Positions 1 to 8,607 of a stretch of DNA of 64,000 nt are shown piece after piece. Below the pieces are notes generated by a model, which saw nothing but the letters and a program-made list of their open reading frames with translations, had not been told where the DNA came from and searched no databases. Source of the DNA: an uncultured Bacteroidales bacterium. GTDB lineage: Bacteria > Bacteroidota > Bacteroidia > Bacteroidales > UBA932. A program made the translations under genes and the position numbers. How positions within the stretch are numbered: position 1 is the first letter of the stretch; every line of letters begins with the position of its first letter. The stretch lies in assembly GCA_944323245.1 (NCBI GenBank), contig CALURT010000005.1:54997-118996 (forward strand), in the 5' to 3' direction.

Positions 1-129
1 CTTATGGCATCGGGCCTTGCCGGAATATCCGCTGCATCGCTCCTGCCCTACATGTACTATCCTTATATAATGGGTGTCTTTGCGATTCTGTCAATCCTCT
101 TCCGTTTTCCCCGCAAATATTCGAAATGA
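1..129 (+). CDS. C-terminal fragment of an integral membrane transporter (5' truncated by window)
   Basis: An open frame runs from base 1 to the TGA at 127-129 and gives 42 residues. They are mostly hydrophobic, with Gly, Ala, Ile, Leu and Tyr, and end in a short basic tail (RFPRKYSK). This is what the last transmembrane helix and cytoplasmic tail of a multi-pass carrier look like; an MFS-type carrier is plausible but not provable from so little. The last 18 bases, including the stop codon, recur exactly at 1510-1527 beyond the next gene. Confidence 0.6.
   Translation, partial: LMASGLAGISAASLLPYMYYPYIMGVFAILSILFRFPRKYSK
112..129. repeat. 18-bp direct repeat, left copy (flanks AAA ATPase cassette)
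   Basis: CGCAAATATTCGAAATGA is found here, as the last codons and stop of the truncated transporter, and again without mismatch at 1510-1527. The pair brackets the ATPase gene and its upstream region, about 1.4 kb. I infer that the cassette was inserted with duplication of the target. Confidence 0.8.
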
Positions 130-185
130 CCGAAAATTTTTTCGACAAATAGCCGAAAAATAATCCGACAAATGACCGAAAAACA
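122..185 (+). repeat. Three iterated motifs (GACAAATGACCGAAAA-like) upstream of the AAA ATPase
   Basis: Three related copies lie at about 122-139, 143-162 and 166-185. The last two read CGACAAATAGCCGAAAAATA and CGACAAATGACCGAAAAACA, 23 bp apart; the first is a shortened form that overlaps the transporter stop. They sit directly upstream of a TAnnTTTG promoter element, so they could be protein-binding iterons controlling the ATPase gene. Confidence 0.6.
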
Positions 186-196
186 GGAAAAATCCG

Positions 197-204
197 TATT
201 TTTG
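197..204 (+). promoter_or_regulatory. Bacteroidota -7 element for the AAA ATPase gene
   Basis: TATTTTTG matches the Bacteroidota -7 consensus TAnnTTTG. It ends 24 nt before the ATG at 229 and follows the iterated motifs. No clear -33 TTG is visible at about 19 nt. Confidence 0.5.
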
Positions 205-228
205 CATTGATTATAAATATTTTCAGCA

Positions 229-1503
229 ATGTGGAAATACAGACACAGGATTGCCGATGCACTTTTGGCAAGAAAACTTTCCGGCAAAGGGGCCGTTCTG
301 ATTGAAGGTCCTAAATGGTGCGGAAAAACGACCACCGCAGAACAACAGGCGAAAAGCGTAATATATATGGATGATCCGCAACATAGGGAACAGAACCTTA
401 TAAAAGCGGATTTGGACCCGGCGCTTCTTTTGACAGGGACAAGTCCCCGTCTGATAGATGAATGGCAGTTGGCTCCCAAACTTTGGGACGCAATAAGATA
501 CGATGTCGATCACGGATCAGGGGCAGGGCGCTTTATTCTGACAGGTTCATCGGTGCCGGTAGATAATAAAAACATAATACATTCCGGTACGGGGCGATTT
601 TCATGGTTGAGGATGCGTCCCATGTCGCTGTATGAGTCCGGGGATTCCAACGGTCAGGTAAGTCTTGCCATGCTGTTTGAAGGCCCGGAGAAAATACTTG
701 CGCAGAATAGTTTGGATTTGAATGACATCGCTTACCTGATATGCAGAGGGGGCTGGCCCGGGGCCCTTGATAAAGAACGGGAAATAGCTTTGGACCAGGC
801 ATTTGACTATTGCGATGCAATTACCAACAGGGATATTTCAAAAGTGGACAATATCAACAGGAATCCGGCAAGAGTCCAGCGTCTGATGCGTTCTTATGCG
901 AGGCTTCAGGGTTCCCAGTCATCATACGAGACCATTTGCGCCGACATGAAAGCAAATGATACGGCGTCCTTGGACACTGATACGGTGGCATCTTATGTCG
1001 GTGCGCTTCAGAAATTGTTCGTCATAGAGGAAATGAATGCGTGGAATCCGAACCTGCGTTCGAAAACGGCAATAAGAACATCTGATACACGATATTATAC
1101 GGATCCTTCCATAGGGACCTCAATACTACAGTTGGGACCTGAAAGTCTGATTTCCGATTTGAATACGATGGGGTTGTTTTTTGAGACCATGTGCGTAAGA
1201 GATCTCAGGACATATGCAGAAGCCCTGATGGGAAAAGTTTATCATTACAGGGATTCCTCCGGTCTTGAATGCGATGCCGTAATTCACTTGCGTAACGGCA
1301 TGTACGGATTGGTCGAGATTAAATTAGGCGGTGACAGACTGATTTCCGACGGTGTCGCGTCGCTGAAAACCCTGAACGATAAAATAGATACTGTGAAAAT
1401 GAAAAAGCCGGCCTTTTTGATGGTGCTGACAGGGATTGGTGATATTGCATACAGACGTGAAGACGGGATTTACGTAGTCCCGGTCGGATGCTTGAAACCG
1501 TAA
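229..1503 (+). CDS. AAA family ATPase with DUF4143 domain
   Basis: This 424-residue protein belongs to the AAA_14/DUF4143 family of soluble ATPases that is scattered and often multicopy in Bacteroidota. The P-loop is GPKWCGKTT (about residues 28-36), and LIDEWQLAP (about 77-85) looks like the Walker B segment. The C-terminal half carries the DUF4143 region, ending with a nuclease-like SGLECDAVIHLRNGMYGLVEIK segment (acidic residues and EIK near residues 345-366). The cellular role is not established. It is a single-gene unit with its own promoter, set between an exact 18-bp direct repeat, which suggests acquisition between a transporter gene and aroB. Length is normal for the family and there are no breaks. 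Confidence 0.85.
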   Translation: MWKYRHRIADALLARKLSGKGAVLIEGPKWCGKTTTAEQQAKSVIYMDDPQHREQNLIKADLDPALLLTGTSPRLIDEWQLAPKLWDAIRYDVDHGSGAGRFILTGSSVPVDNKNIIHSGTGRFSWLRMRPMSLYESGDSNGQVSLAMLFEGPEKILAQNSLDLNDIAYLICRGGWPGALDKEREIALDQAFDYCDAITNRDISKVDNINRNPARVQRLMRSYARLQGSQSSYETICADMKANDTASLDTDTVASYVGALQKLFVIEEMNAWNPNLRSKTAIRTSDTRYYTDPSIGTSILQLGPESLISDLNTMGLFFETMCVRDLRTYAEALMGKVYHYRDSSGLECDAVIHLRNGMYGLVEIKLGGDRLISDGVASLKTLNDKIDTVKMKKPAFLMVLTGIGDIAYRREDGIYVVPVGCLKP

Positions 1504-1509
1504 TTGAAG

Positions 1510-1527
1510 CGCAAATATTCGAAATGA
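1510..1527. repeat. 18-bp direct repeat, right copy
   Basis: Exact second copy of bases 112-129, beginning 7 nt after the ATPase stop codon and just before the aroB promoter. Removing one copy and the DNA between them would join the transporter stop directly to the aroB promoter, which looks like the ancestral arrangement. Confidence 0.8.
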
Positions 1528-1532
1528 TTTCT

Positions 1533-1540
1533 TATCTTTG
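1533..1540 (+). promoter_or_regulatory. -7 promoter element for the aro operon
   Basis: TATCTTTG matches TAnnTTTG and ends 29 nt before the aroB ATG. The -33 element is not clear. aroB, aroDA, aroC and the aminotransferase follow closely on the same strand and may share this promoter. Confidence 0.55.
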
Positions 1541-1569
1541 TTAGGATATAGAACGAACACCCCGATCCG

Positions 1570-2676
1570 ATGAAAGATATTTTCATTTATGACGACGGCA
1601 AGACCGTCAGCCGTATTACCGTAGGAGGCAGTCTGCAGGACATCCGGGATGCCGTGACTTCCATGGCGGCAACGGCAAGCGGACTCCATGTCGTGTGCGA
1701 CAGGAACGTGAAACGATATGCAGAACCGCTTCTTGCAGGCATGGGACCGCATCTTTCCGAGCCGGTTTTCATTGAAGCATCCGAACGGAACAAGACCATG
1801 TCCACCGTAATGGACATTTGCGGGAAACTGACGGAGCAGGGTGCCGACAGGGCCTCTGTCATTCTTGCAATAGGCGGAGGCATTACCACGGACATGGCGG
1901 GCTTTGCAGCTTCCATTTACAGAAGGGGAGTGAAATTCGCCTTCGTTCCTACTACCTTGCTTGCGCAGGTGGATGCGGCGATAGGAGGCAAGACCGGAGT
2001 GAACATGGACGCATACAAGAACATGCTCGGAGTCATACGCCAGCCCGTCCGCACGTTCATTTGTACTGATTTTCTGAAATCATTGCCATACAGGGATTTC
2101 ATGTCAGGAGCATCCGAGATGGTAAAGACCTTTCTTATAGAAGACAACGGATTTTACGACAGGGCTTTGTCCTATCTGTCGGGACTCGGGATTTCGGACG
2201 ACAGGACGGCCTACATGGAAGAACACATGGAAGAATTGACTGCTCTCATAGCAGCGGCAGCCGCTGTCAAGGCCGGAATCGTATCGCGGGACCAGTTCGA
2301 ATCAGGCGAACGCCGCAAACTGAATCTCGGACACACGTTCGCCCATGCCATAGAAAAGAACGCCCGTTCCGCAGGGGCGGACATAACCCACGGGGAAGCA
2401 GTGGCGATGGGGATGATAATGGCTGCCGGGTTGTCGGAACGGCTTGGATATGCGGAAGCGGGATACGCCATGACCCTGAAAAACGGTTTCAAGGCTGCAG
2501 GGCTGAGAACTGATTGTCCGTTCGGGATAGAAGAACTCGTATCCGCCATGGAAAAGGACAAGAAATCAGAAGGCCGATCCATCCATTTTGTGCTTGTGGC
2601 AGGTCCGGGCAAGGTCCGTACCGAAACCATGACAGCGGCTGCCGCCGCAGAATTACTAAAGGGATTCATACTATGA
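1570..2676 (+). CDS. aroB: 3-dehydroquinate synthase
   Basis: The enzyme converts DAHP to 3-dehydroquinate, the second step of the shikimate pathway, using NAD and a divalent metal in the cytoplasm. The 368-residue protein has the family signature: a glycine-rich NAD site (GGGITTDMAGFAA), the segment TLLAQVDAAIGGKTGVN, and metal ligands in SGASEMVKT, LNLGHTFAHAIE and THGEAVAMGM. Length is normal. The stop overlaps the next start in an ATGA arrangement, so translation is probably coupled to the aroDA fusion downstream. It is the first gene of an aromatic biosynthesis block; the gene for the first step (DAHP synthase) is not in this window. Confidence 0.95.
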   Translation: MKDIFIYDDGKTVSRITVGGSLQDIRDAVTSMAATASGLHVVCDRNVKRYAEPLLAGMGPHLSEPVFIEASERNKTMSTVMDICGKLTEQGADRASVILAIGGGITTDMAGFAASIYRRGVKFAFVPTTLLAQVDAAIGGKTGVNMDAYKNMLGVIRQPVRTFICTDFLKSLPYRDFMSGASEMVKTFLIEDNGFYDRALSYLSGLGISDDRTAYMEEHMEELTALIAAAAAVKAGIVSRDQFESGERRKLNLGHTFAHAIEKNARSAGADITHGEAVAMGMIMAAGLSERLGYAEAGYAMTLKNGFKAAGLRTDCPFGIEELVSAMEKDKKSEGRSIHFVLVAGPGKVRTETMTAAAAAELLKGFIL

Positions 2677-4670
2677 TTTGTACGGTAATACAGCATAAGA
2701 CAGCCCGGGAAATCGGGGAAATTCTCCGTAACGGGGAAATGGCGGAAATCCGGTTGGACAGGTGCGTCCTCGACGACAGTGACATTGACGGGATTTTCGA
2801 ATCGGATGTCCCGCTCGTCGCCACATGCAGGGTTTCAGAGGTGCTTTCCGCCAATCCGGAAATGACGGAAACCGCTGCGGCAACTGTATGCGAGCGGAAA
2901 CTTTGCAGGGCGATAGAAGCCGGAGCAAGATATGTCGACGTGGAAATCGAAGCCCCGAAATACATGTCGAAAAGGGTGAGGGCCTGCGCCCGTGAAAACG
3001 GGACGGTGTTCATACGCTCATATCATGATTTCGAAGGGACAGACTCCACTGAGGCGCTGAAGGCCATTGTCGAAAAATGCTATTATCACGGAGCTGACAT
3101 CGTGAAGATAGTGACGACGGCAAGGTCGGAAACGGATGCGGAAAGGGTAATGTCTTTGTACGGAGAGTTCGGCCGGGGGAAACTGATAGCTTTCTGTATG
3201 GGAGAAGCGGGCGTGCAGTCCCGGATGGACTGTCTCGCGGAAGGAGCGCCGTACACGTATGCCGCATTGGACGGGAATGATCCGGCTGCTCCGGGACAGC
3301 GGACCGCTGCAGCGATGCGGGAAGAACTTTACGGGAAATTCCATTGCGTCGAAGCGGTGTTGACGGTCCCGTCGTCCAAAAGTTTTGCCCAAAGGGCTGT
3401 CATGGCTGCGGCATTGGCCGAAGGCATTTCAGAACTCGACGGTTATTCCCCTTGCGGAGATAACATCTCAGCGATTGAGGCGGCCAAGGCGCTGGGAGCG
3501 GAAGTGGATATCGACGGCTCACGGGTAAGGGTCAGGGGTATAGGGGCTGTGCCTTTGAAAGCTTCTTTCCATGAACTCCATGTCGGGGAATCCGGGTTGC
3601 TTACGAGGCTGATGATACCTCTGATGTCCATGCTTTCATCCTCGCCGGTGACAATTACGGGGGAGAAGACATTGACCGGAAGGCCGATGACAGGTGTGAC
3701 TGAAATAATGTCGGAATTCGGGGTTTCCGTCACAAGCGAATCCGGGGATTGCAGGGTACCTTTGACGGTGTCCGGGCCAATGAGGAGCGGACGGGCTGAA
3801 ATTTCCGGGAAAAACGGCTCGCAGCTTATATCCGGCCTGCTCATGTCCCTTCCTCTCGCAGACAGGAATTCTTCCCTTATCGTAAGGGAGCCGAAGAGCA
3901 TACCTTACATGTTCATCACATTGGACGTGCTGAAGAAATTCGGGATCAAGGTTTCGGCCGAGATGCTCGGTGGCCGGGATTTCATGGAACATGATGGTGA
4001 CTGGGCGCATTGTACCGAAATGGTATTCAAAATCAGAGGAGGCCAAAGATACAGGAGCGCCGATTTCCATATCGAGGGTGACTGGAGCTCCGCCGCCAAT
4101 TTTCTTGTGGCAGGTGCGGTTTTCGGAAAGGTGACGCTTGAAGGCCTCGATACGACTTCCCTGCAGGCCGACATTTCCATTATGGATATTCTGATGGAGG
4201 CCGGTGCAAGTCTTTCGCAGCTTGATGAGCCGAAAGGACCGGTTACCGTACAGAGGGCTCCGCTTTCGGCGTTTACAGTCGATGCTACCAATTGTCCCGA
4301 CCTTTTCCCGATAGTGTCGGTCCTGGCTGCATTCTGCGAAGGACAGAGCCGGATTGCCGGAGTCGGAAGGCTGGCACACAAGGAAAGCGACAGGGGAAAG
4401 GCAATATTGGACATGCTGCATAAAATGGGAGTGGAGGCTGACGTTGAAGGTGACGAACTCGTGATTGCCGGGCAGTCCCTGTCGTCGAGGCTGCTTTCGG
4501 GCAATCTTCTTCGTGGCGGGGAATATACTTCCTGTCATGACCACAGGATGGTGATGGCGTTGAAAGTGGCGGAACTCGGTGCATCGTCCCCGATAATAAT
4601 CGACGATACCGCCTGTGTCGCCAAATCCTTCCCCTCATTCATGCATCTGTTTGAAGAATTGGAGAATTGA
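2673..4670 (+). CDS. aroDA: Fused 3-dehydroquinate dehydratase (type I) / EPSP synthase
   Basis: One 665-residue reading frame joins two shikimate enzymes. Residues 1 to about 220 are a class I 3-dehydroquinate dehydratase: EIRLD (Glu25), SYHDF (His118) and DIVKI (Lys145, the Schiff-base lysine) are present. From about residue 224 the rest is 5-enolpyruvylshikimate-3-phosphate synthase (VPSSKSFAQRA, VGESGLLTRLM, SQLISGLLMSLP, HKESDRGKAI, HDHRMVMAL). The join is tight, with no obvious linker. The open frame extends 53 codons upstream inside aroB, but the start at 2673 overlaps the aroB stop (ATGA) and gives a normal dehydratase N-terminus. The two steps are not consecutive; shikimate dehydrogenase and kinase lie between them and are not encoded in this window. 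Confidence 0.93.
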   Translation: MICTVIQHKTAREIGEILRNGEMAEIRLDRCVLDDSDIDGIFESDVPLVATCRVSEVLSANPEMTETAAATVCERKLCRAIEAGARYVDVEIEAPKYMSKRVRACARENGTVFIRSYHDFEGTDSTEALKAIVEKCYYHGADIVKIVTTARSETDAERVMSLYGEFGRGKLIAFCMGEAGVQSRMDCLAEGAPYTYAALDGNDPAAPGQRTAAAMREELYGKFHCVEAVLTVPSSKSFAQRAVMAAALAEGISELDGYSPCGDNISAIEAAKALGAEVDIDGSRVRVRGIGAVPLKASFHELHVGESGLLTRLMIPLMSMLSSSPVTITGEKTLTGRPMTGVTEIMSEFGVSVTSESGDCRVPLTVSGPMRSGRAEISGKNGSQLISGLLMSLPLADRNSSLIVREPKSIPYMFITLDVLKKFGIKVSAEMLGGRDFMEHDGDWAHCTEMVFKIRGGQRYRSADFHIEGDWSSAANFLVAGAVFGKVTLEGLDTTSLQADISIMDILMEAGASLSQLDEPKGPVTVQRAPLSAFTVDATNCPDLFPIVSVLAAFCEGQSRIAGVGRLAHKESDRGKAILDMLHKMGVEADVEGDELVIAGQSLSSRLLSGNLLRGGEYTSCHDHRMVMALKVAELGASSPIIIDDTACVAKSFPSFMHLFEELEN

Positions 4671-4704
4671 AGCATTGAAGAATTGAAATAGGAAAACATT
4701 ATTT

Positions 4705-5700
4705 ATGAATACATTTGGTCAGAAATTCAGGGTCTCGATTTTCGGCGAATCCCACGGGCAGGGCATCGGTGTCGTAATGGACGGTGTTCCCGCCGGTATT
4801 ACGCTTTCCGTACAGGATTTCACGGAAGACATTTTACGGCGCAAGAGCGGAGCCAAAGGGACTACGCCGAGGATAGAGGACGACAAGCCTGAAATCCTGA
4901 GCGGAATCTTCGGAGGCAAGACCACAGGCGCACCTCTCGCCATCCTGTTCAGAAACCACAACACCAAATCTTCGGATTACGAGATTTTCAAGGAAATGCC
5001 CCGCCCGGGGCATGCGGATTTCGTAGCCGGGGTCAAATGGCACAATTTCAACGATCCGCGTGGAGGAGGACATTTTTCGGGCAGACTTACTCTTCCGCTT
5101 GTAGCAGCCGGGGTCGTAGCCAAGAAAATAACCGATGAATTCGTGATAACGGCCAAGCTCGTGGAGCTCGGGGGAGAGACCGACCGGGAAAAATGGCCGG
5201 AGATGATTGACGAGGCTGTCAGAGAAGGCGATTCGTGGGGAGGCATAGTGGAATGTTCGGCTGAATGCGTGGCCCAGGGTCTTGGAGAACCGTTTTTCGA
5301 TTCGGCGGAATCCCTTCTTTCCCATGCCGTTTTTTCGATTCCTGGAGTCAGGGGAATCGAATTCGGGGACGGTTTTGCCGCCGCAAGGATGAAAGGCTCG
5401 GAACATAACGACCCCTTGGTTTCCGAGACGGGAGAGACCGGTAAAAACGGAGCAGGAGGAGTGAACGGAGGTCTGACCAACGGGAATCCTATAGTGTTCA
5501 GAGTGGCTTTCAAACCGACGTCGAGCATAAGGAAAGCCCAGCAGACATACGATTTTTCGACAGGAAGCATGGGCTGTATAGAAATTCCGGGACGCCATGA
5601 CGTATGTTTCGCACTGCGGACTCCCGTAGTAGTGGAAGCTGTCACTGCAATTGTCCTTGCCGACCTCAGCCTGAGGAGCAGCGGGGATACGGTGAAGTGA
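4705..5700 (+). CDS. aroC: Chorismate synthase
   Basis: The enzyme makes chorismate from EPSP using reduced FMN; it is the last step of the common aromatic pathway. The 331-residue protein starts with FGQKFRVSIFGESHGQGIG, the family signature, and keeps DFVAGVKWHNFNDPRGGGHFSGR, the GGVNGGLTNGNPIVFRVAFKPTSS region and the PGRHDVCFALRTPVVVEA segment near the C-terminus. It is slightly shorter than many homologues (about 350-360), mainly at the C-terminal end, with no core motif missing. It lies 34 nt after aroDA; the gap holds a short iterated ATTGAAGAATTGAAG stretch. Confidence 0.95.
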   Translation: MNTFGQKFRVSIFGESHGQGIGVVMDGVPAGITLSVQDFTEDILRRKSGAKGTTPRIEDDKPEILSGIFGGKTTGAPLAILFRNHNTKSSDYEIFKEMPRPGHADFVAGVKWHNFNDPRGGGHFSGRLTLPLVAAGVVAKKITDEFVITAKLVELGGETDREKWPEMIDEAVREGDSWGGIVECSAECVAQGLGEPFFDSAESLLSHAVFSIPGVRGIEFGDGFAAARMKGSEHNDPLVSETGETGKNGAGGVNGGLTNGNPIVFRVAFKPTSSIRKAQQTYDFSTGSMGCIEIPGRHDVCFALRTPVVVEAVTAIVLADLSLRSSGDTVK

Positions 5701-5730
5701 AACATTGAAGTTGGATTTCAAATTTGCACA

Positions 5731-7059
5731 ATGGAGCATAGACATCAGGTTTTCAGCGAAGAATCGGTAGCGGAGACTGTCCGGGAACTGAACATAGCGG
5801 ATTTGGGCAACGCCACCATAGGGGACGTGCTGCTTGTAGCGTCGCGGTTGGAGGAGAAAACGGGTATCCCGTTCATAAGGATGGACCAGGGTTCTCCCGG
5901 ACTTCCCGCAAACAAAATCGGAATCGAAGCGGAAAAAGCCGCCCTTGACAGCGGCATTGCATCGCAGTATCCGGCAGCGGCAGGAGTTCCCGAACTCAAG
6001 ACGCAGGCTTCAAGATTCGTCAAGGCCTTTTTGGACGTGGACATAAGTCCTCGGGCCTGTATTCCGACGACCGGTGGGGTTGCAGGTTCGTTCGCATCGT
6101 TCATTGCTTGCACACAGAGGATTCCCGGCAAGGACAAGGTCCTTTTCATCGATCCCGGGTTCCCTATCCAGAAATCCCAGCTCAGGATCATAGGTGTTCA
6201 ATGGGAAACTTTCGACATCTACGGGTGCAGGGGAGAGGGTCTGAAGGCCGAATTGGAAAAATTCCTGTCGGCAGGCGACATCGCCGCCATAATATATTCG
6301 AATCCTAACAATCCTGCGTGGATATGCCTTGAGGATTCGGAACTTGCAGTGATAGGAGAACTTGCCACGAAGTATGACGTGGTGGTAATCGAGGACCAGG
6401 CATATTTCTGCATGGATTTCAGGCACAGGTTCGGGATTCCGTACGAACCTCCTTATCCTCCTACGGTGGCAAGATTTACCGACAATTACATAATCCTCCT
6501 GTCCTCATCGAAGATTTTCAGTTATGCAGGTCAGCGGATGGCGCTTGCATGTATTTCGGACAGGCTGTTCGACAGATATTATCCTGCACTTGCCGAGCGC
6601 TATGCCGATTCGGGAATTTTCGGGCAGACGTTCATAGCATCGATACTGTACATGATTACCAGCGGCTGTACGGCGTCGACGCAATATGCCTATGCCGCAA
6701 TGCTGAAAGCATCATGCGACGGGAGGCTCGATTTCAACGCCGATACCAAGGAATACGGGGACAGGGCAGCAAAAATGAAGAAAATATTTACTGACAACGG
6801 TTTCCACATAGTGTACGACAGGGATGTGACCCTTCCGGTGGGTGACGGATTCTTTTTCACCCTCGGCTACGGCGGCATGACGGGCGGAGAACTGCTCAGG
6901 GAGTTGCTGTATTACGGAGTCAGCTGCATCAGTCTTTCCACTACCGGAAGCCATCAGGAAGGCATAAGGGCCTGCACTTCCCGGATGCGGGAGGACCTTT
7001 ATCCCGTCCTCGAAGAAAGAATGAAAGGCTTCGCCGCCGACCACCCCTTGAACGGATGA
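5731..7059 (+). CDS. Class I/II PLP-dependent aminotransferase, probably aromatic or prephenate-type
   Basis: This 442-residue protein has the fold type I aminotransferase pattern: PAAAGVPELKTQASRF for the substrate loop, IIYSNPNNPAWICLED for the Asn motif, VVIEDQAYFCMDF for the Asp and Tyr that hold the cofactor, and LSSSKIFSYAGQRMA with the PLP-binding lysine. It sits 30 nt after aroC and upstream of a phenylacetate-CoA-ligase-like gene, so an aromatic 2-oxo acid is the likely substrate. That is inference from context; the sequence alone does not fix the substrate. A composite palindromic repeat follows the stop codon. Confidence 0.8.
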   Translation: MEHRHQVFSEESVAETVRELNIADLGNATIGDVLLVASRLEEKTGIPFIRMDQGSPGLPANKIGIEAEKAALDSGIASQYPAAAGVPELKTQASRFVKAFLDVDISPRACIPTTGGVAGSFASFIACTQRIPGKDKVLFIDPGFPIQKSQLRIIGVQWETFDIYGCRGEGLKAELEKFLSAGDIAAIIYSNPNNPAWICLEDSELAVIGELATKYDVVVIEDQAYFCMDFRHRFGIPYEPPYPPTVARFTDNYIILLSSSKIFSYAGQRMALACISDRLFDRYYPALAERYADSGIFGQTFIASILYMITSGCTASTQYAYAAMLKASCDGRLDFNADTKEYGDRAAKMKKIFTDNGFHIVYDRDVTLPVGDGFFFTLGYGGMTGGELLRELLYYGVSCISLSTTGSHQEGIRACTSRMREDLYPVLEERMKGFAADHPLNG

Positions 7060-7098
7060 GAGGGGAAAATGACCATAAGTAAAATGAATAACCATAGT

Positions 7099-7283
7099 GG
7101 AGCAGGATGAAATCCTGCGACGAGCCCCCGGCGAGGGGGATGAGAGGGGGTGGCGCCCCTTAACAAGGGGCTGTCGCAATAGCGACTGGGGATTAAGACA
7201 AAGTGGATTTCGGAGAAATCCTTAACGACGGTTCGACGAATTCCTTAATCCTGAGCAACATAAATTCGTCGGACTGACGTTAA
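7099..7283 (+). repeat. Composite palindromic intergenic repeat, copy A
   Basis: A string of hairpins: AGGATGAAATCCT, CCCCCGGCGAGGGGG, CCCCTTAACAAGGGG (7156-7170), GTCGCAATAGCGAC (7173-7186), GGATTTCGGAGAAATCC, and a final long stem at 7223-7283 whose arms begin TTAACGACGGTTCGACGAAT and end ATTCGTCGGACTGACGTTAA. The same order recurs at 13840-14054, 17566-17755 (inverted) and 37083-37348. The last stem ends 5 nt before the paaK-like start codon. Confidence 0.85.
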
Positions 7284-7288
7284 ATGAT

Positions 7289-8590
7289 ATGATCTGGAAT
7301 CCTACAAAGGAATGTATGAGCAGGGACGAAATGACTGCCCTGCAGGGAGAAAGACTCCACAAAACAGTGGAAACGGTATATCACAACGTGCCGTTCTACA
7401 GACACAGGATGCAGGAACTCGACCTGACTCCCGATGACATAAGGACTGTCGAAGACATTGTCAAGCTGCCGTTTACCACCAAACAGGATCTGAGGGACAA
7501 CTACCCGACAGGCCTCCAGTCGGCAGCCCAGTCGGAAATAGTCAGATACCATGCATCTTCAGGCACTACCGGCAATCCTACCGTCGTAGGCTATACGAGA
7601 CGTGACCTTGAAATATGGAAGGAAGTGGCTGCAAGATGCCTTACGGCATACGGAGTCACCAAAGATGACGTTTTTTCGGTAGGTTATGGCTACGGACTGT
7701 TTACCGGTGGCCTTGGAGTCCATTATGGAGTGGAATACATCGGAGCCTCGGCCGTGCCTACCTCCACCGGAAATACGGAGAAACATCTCAGGCTGCTGAG
7801 GGATTTGAAAGTTACCGGAATCGCCTGTACCCCTTCCTACGCCCTGTATCTCGCCGAGGCAATGGACAAATACGGAATGACACGGGACGACATCTGCCTG
7901 AAAGTCGGTGCGTTCGGAGCGGAGCCGTGGACGGAAAACATGAGAAAGGAAATCGAAGGCAGGCTCGGACTTCAGGCATACAATATCTACGGCCTGAGCG
8001 AAATCATGGGCCCCGGGGTTTCTTACGAATGCGAGTGCAAACACGGTTCCCATATTTCTGAAGATCATTTTTATCCGGAAATCATCGATCCGGACACCCT
8101 GCAGCCGTTGGGCGCAGGAAAGACGGGGGAATTGGTATTCACGACACTTACCAAGACGGGAATGCCGTTGCTGCGGTACAGGACGAAGGATCTTACTTCG
8201 CTCATTGACGGAGAATGCGAATGCGGCAGGACGAACGTACGTATGACCCGCATCCTTGGAAGAAGTGACGACATGTTGATAATCAGAGGTATAAACGTCT
8301 TCCCGTCACAGGTGGAAAGCGTCATTCTCGACATGCCGGAATTCGAGCCGGTCTACATGCTCGTTGTGGACAGGGTCAACAATTTGGATACACTTCAGGT
8401 TCAGGTGGAAGTCAGAAAGGACTTCTTCTGCGATGAGGTGGGCATGATGCTCCAGCTCAGAAAACGCCTTGCTGACAAGCTGAAGAGCATATTGTCCATA
8501 AGTGCGGATGTCAAGCTCATGGAACCGAACTCCATACCGCGTTCGGAAGGCAAGAGCGTCAGAATCCACGACAAAAGAAAACTGTATTAA
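7289..8590 (+). CDS. Phenylacetate-CoA ligase family protein (PaaK-like adenylate-forming enzyme)
   Basis: This 433-residue protein is an adenylate-forming acyl-CoA ligase of the PaaK group, which makes aryl-acetyl-CoA from the acid, ATP and CoA. The phosphate-binding loop is YHASSGTTGNPTVVGYT; VGAFGAEPWTENMRKEIE, YNIYGLSEIMGPGVSYEC and LLRYRTKDLT follow in family order, and the C-terminal lid domain contains RSDDMLIIRGINVFPSQVE. An ACT-domain gene lies 17 nt downstream, a pairing common in Bacteroidota. In related genomes the pair often accompanies indolepyruvate ferredoxin oxidoreductase, absent here, and may support reductive synthesis of aromatic amino acids from aryl acids. The true substrate is unknown. 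A repeat hairpin abuts its start. Confidence 0.87.
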   Translation: MIWNPTKECMSRDEMTALQGERLHKTVETVYHNVPFYRHRMQELDLTPDDIRTVEDIVKLPFTTKQDLRDNYPTGLQSAAQSEIVRYHASSGTTGNPTVVGYTRRDLEIWKEVAARCLTAYGVTKDDVFSVGYGYGLFTGGLGVHYGVEYIGASAVPTSTGNTEKHLRLLRDLKVTGIACTPSYALYLAEAMDKYGMTRDDICLKVGAFGAEPWTENMRKEIEGRLGLQAYNIYGLSEIMGPGVSYECECKHGSHISEDHFYPEIIDPDTLQPLGAGKTGELVFTTLTKTGMPLLRYRTKDLTSLIDGECECGRTNVRMTRILGRSDDMLIIRGINVFPSQVESVILDMPEFEPVYMLVVDRVNNLDTLQVQVEVRKDFFCDEVGMMLQLRKRLADKLKSILSISADVKLMEPNSIPRSEGKSVRIHDKRKLY

Positions 8591-8607
8591 CCGAAAAATC
8601 CTTACAA

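Noticed and set aside
112..1527. Insertion sequence around the AAA ATPase
   Set aside because: No transposase, no terminal inverted repeats; only the direct repeat is seen, so it is reported as an insertion of unknown mechanism.
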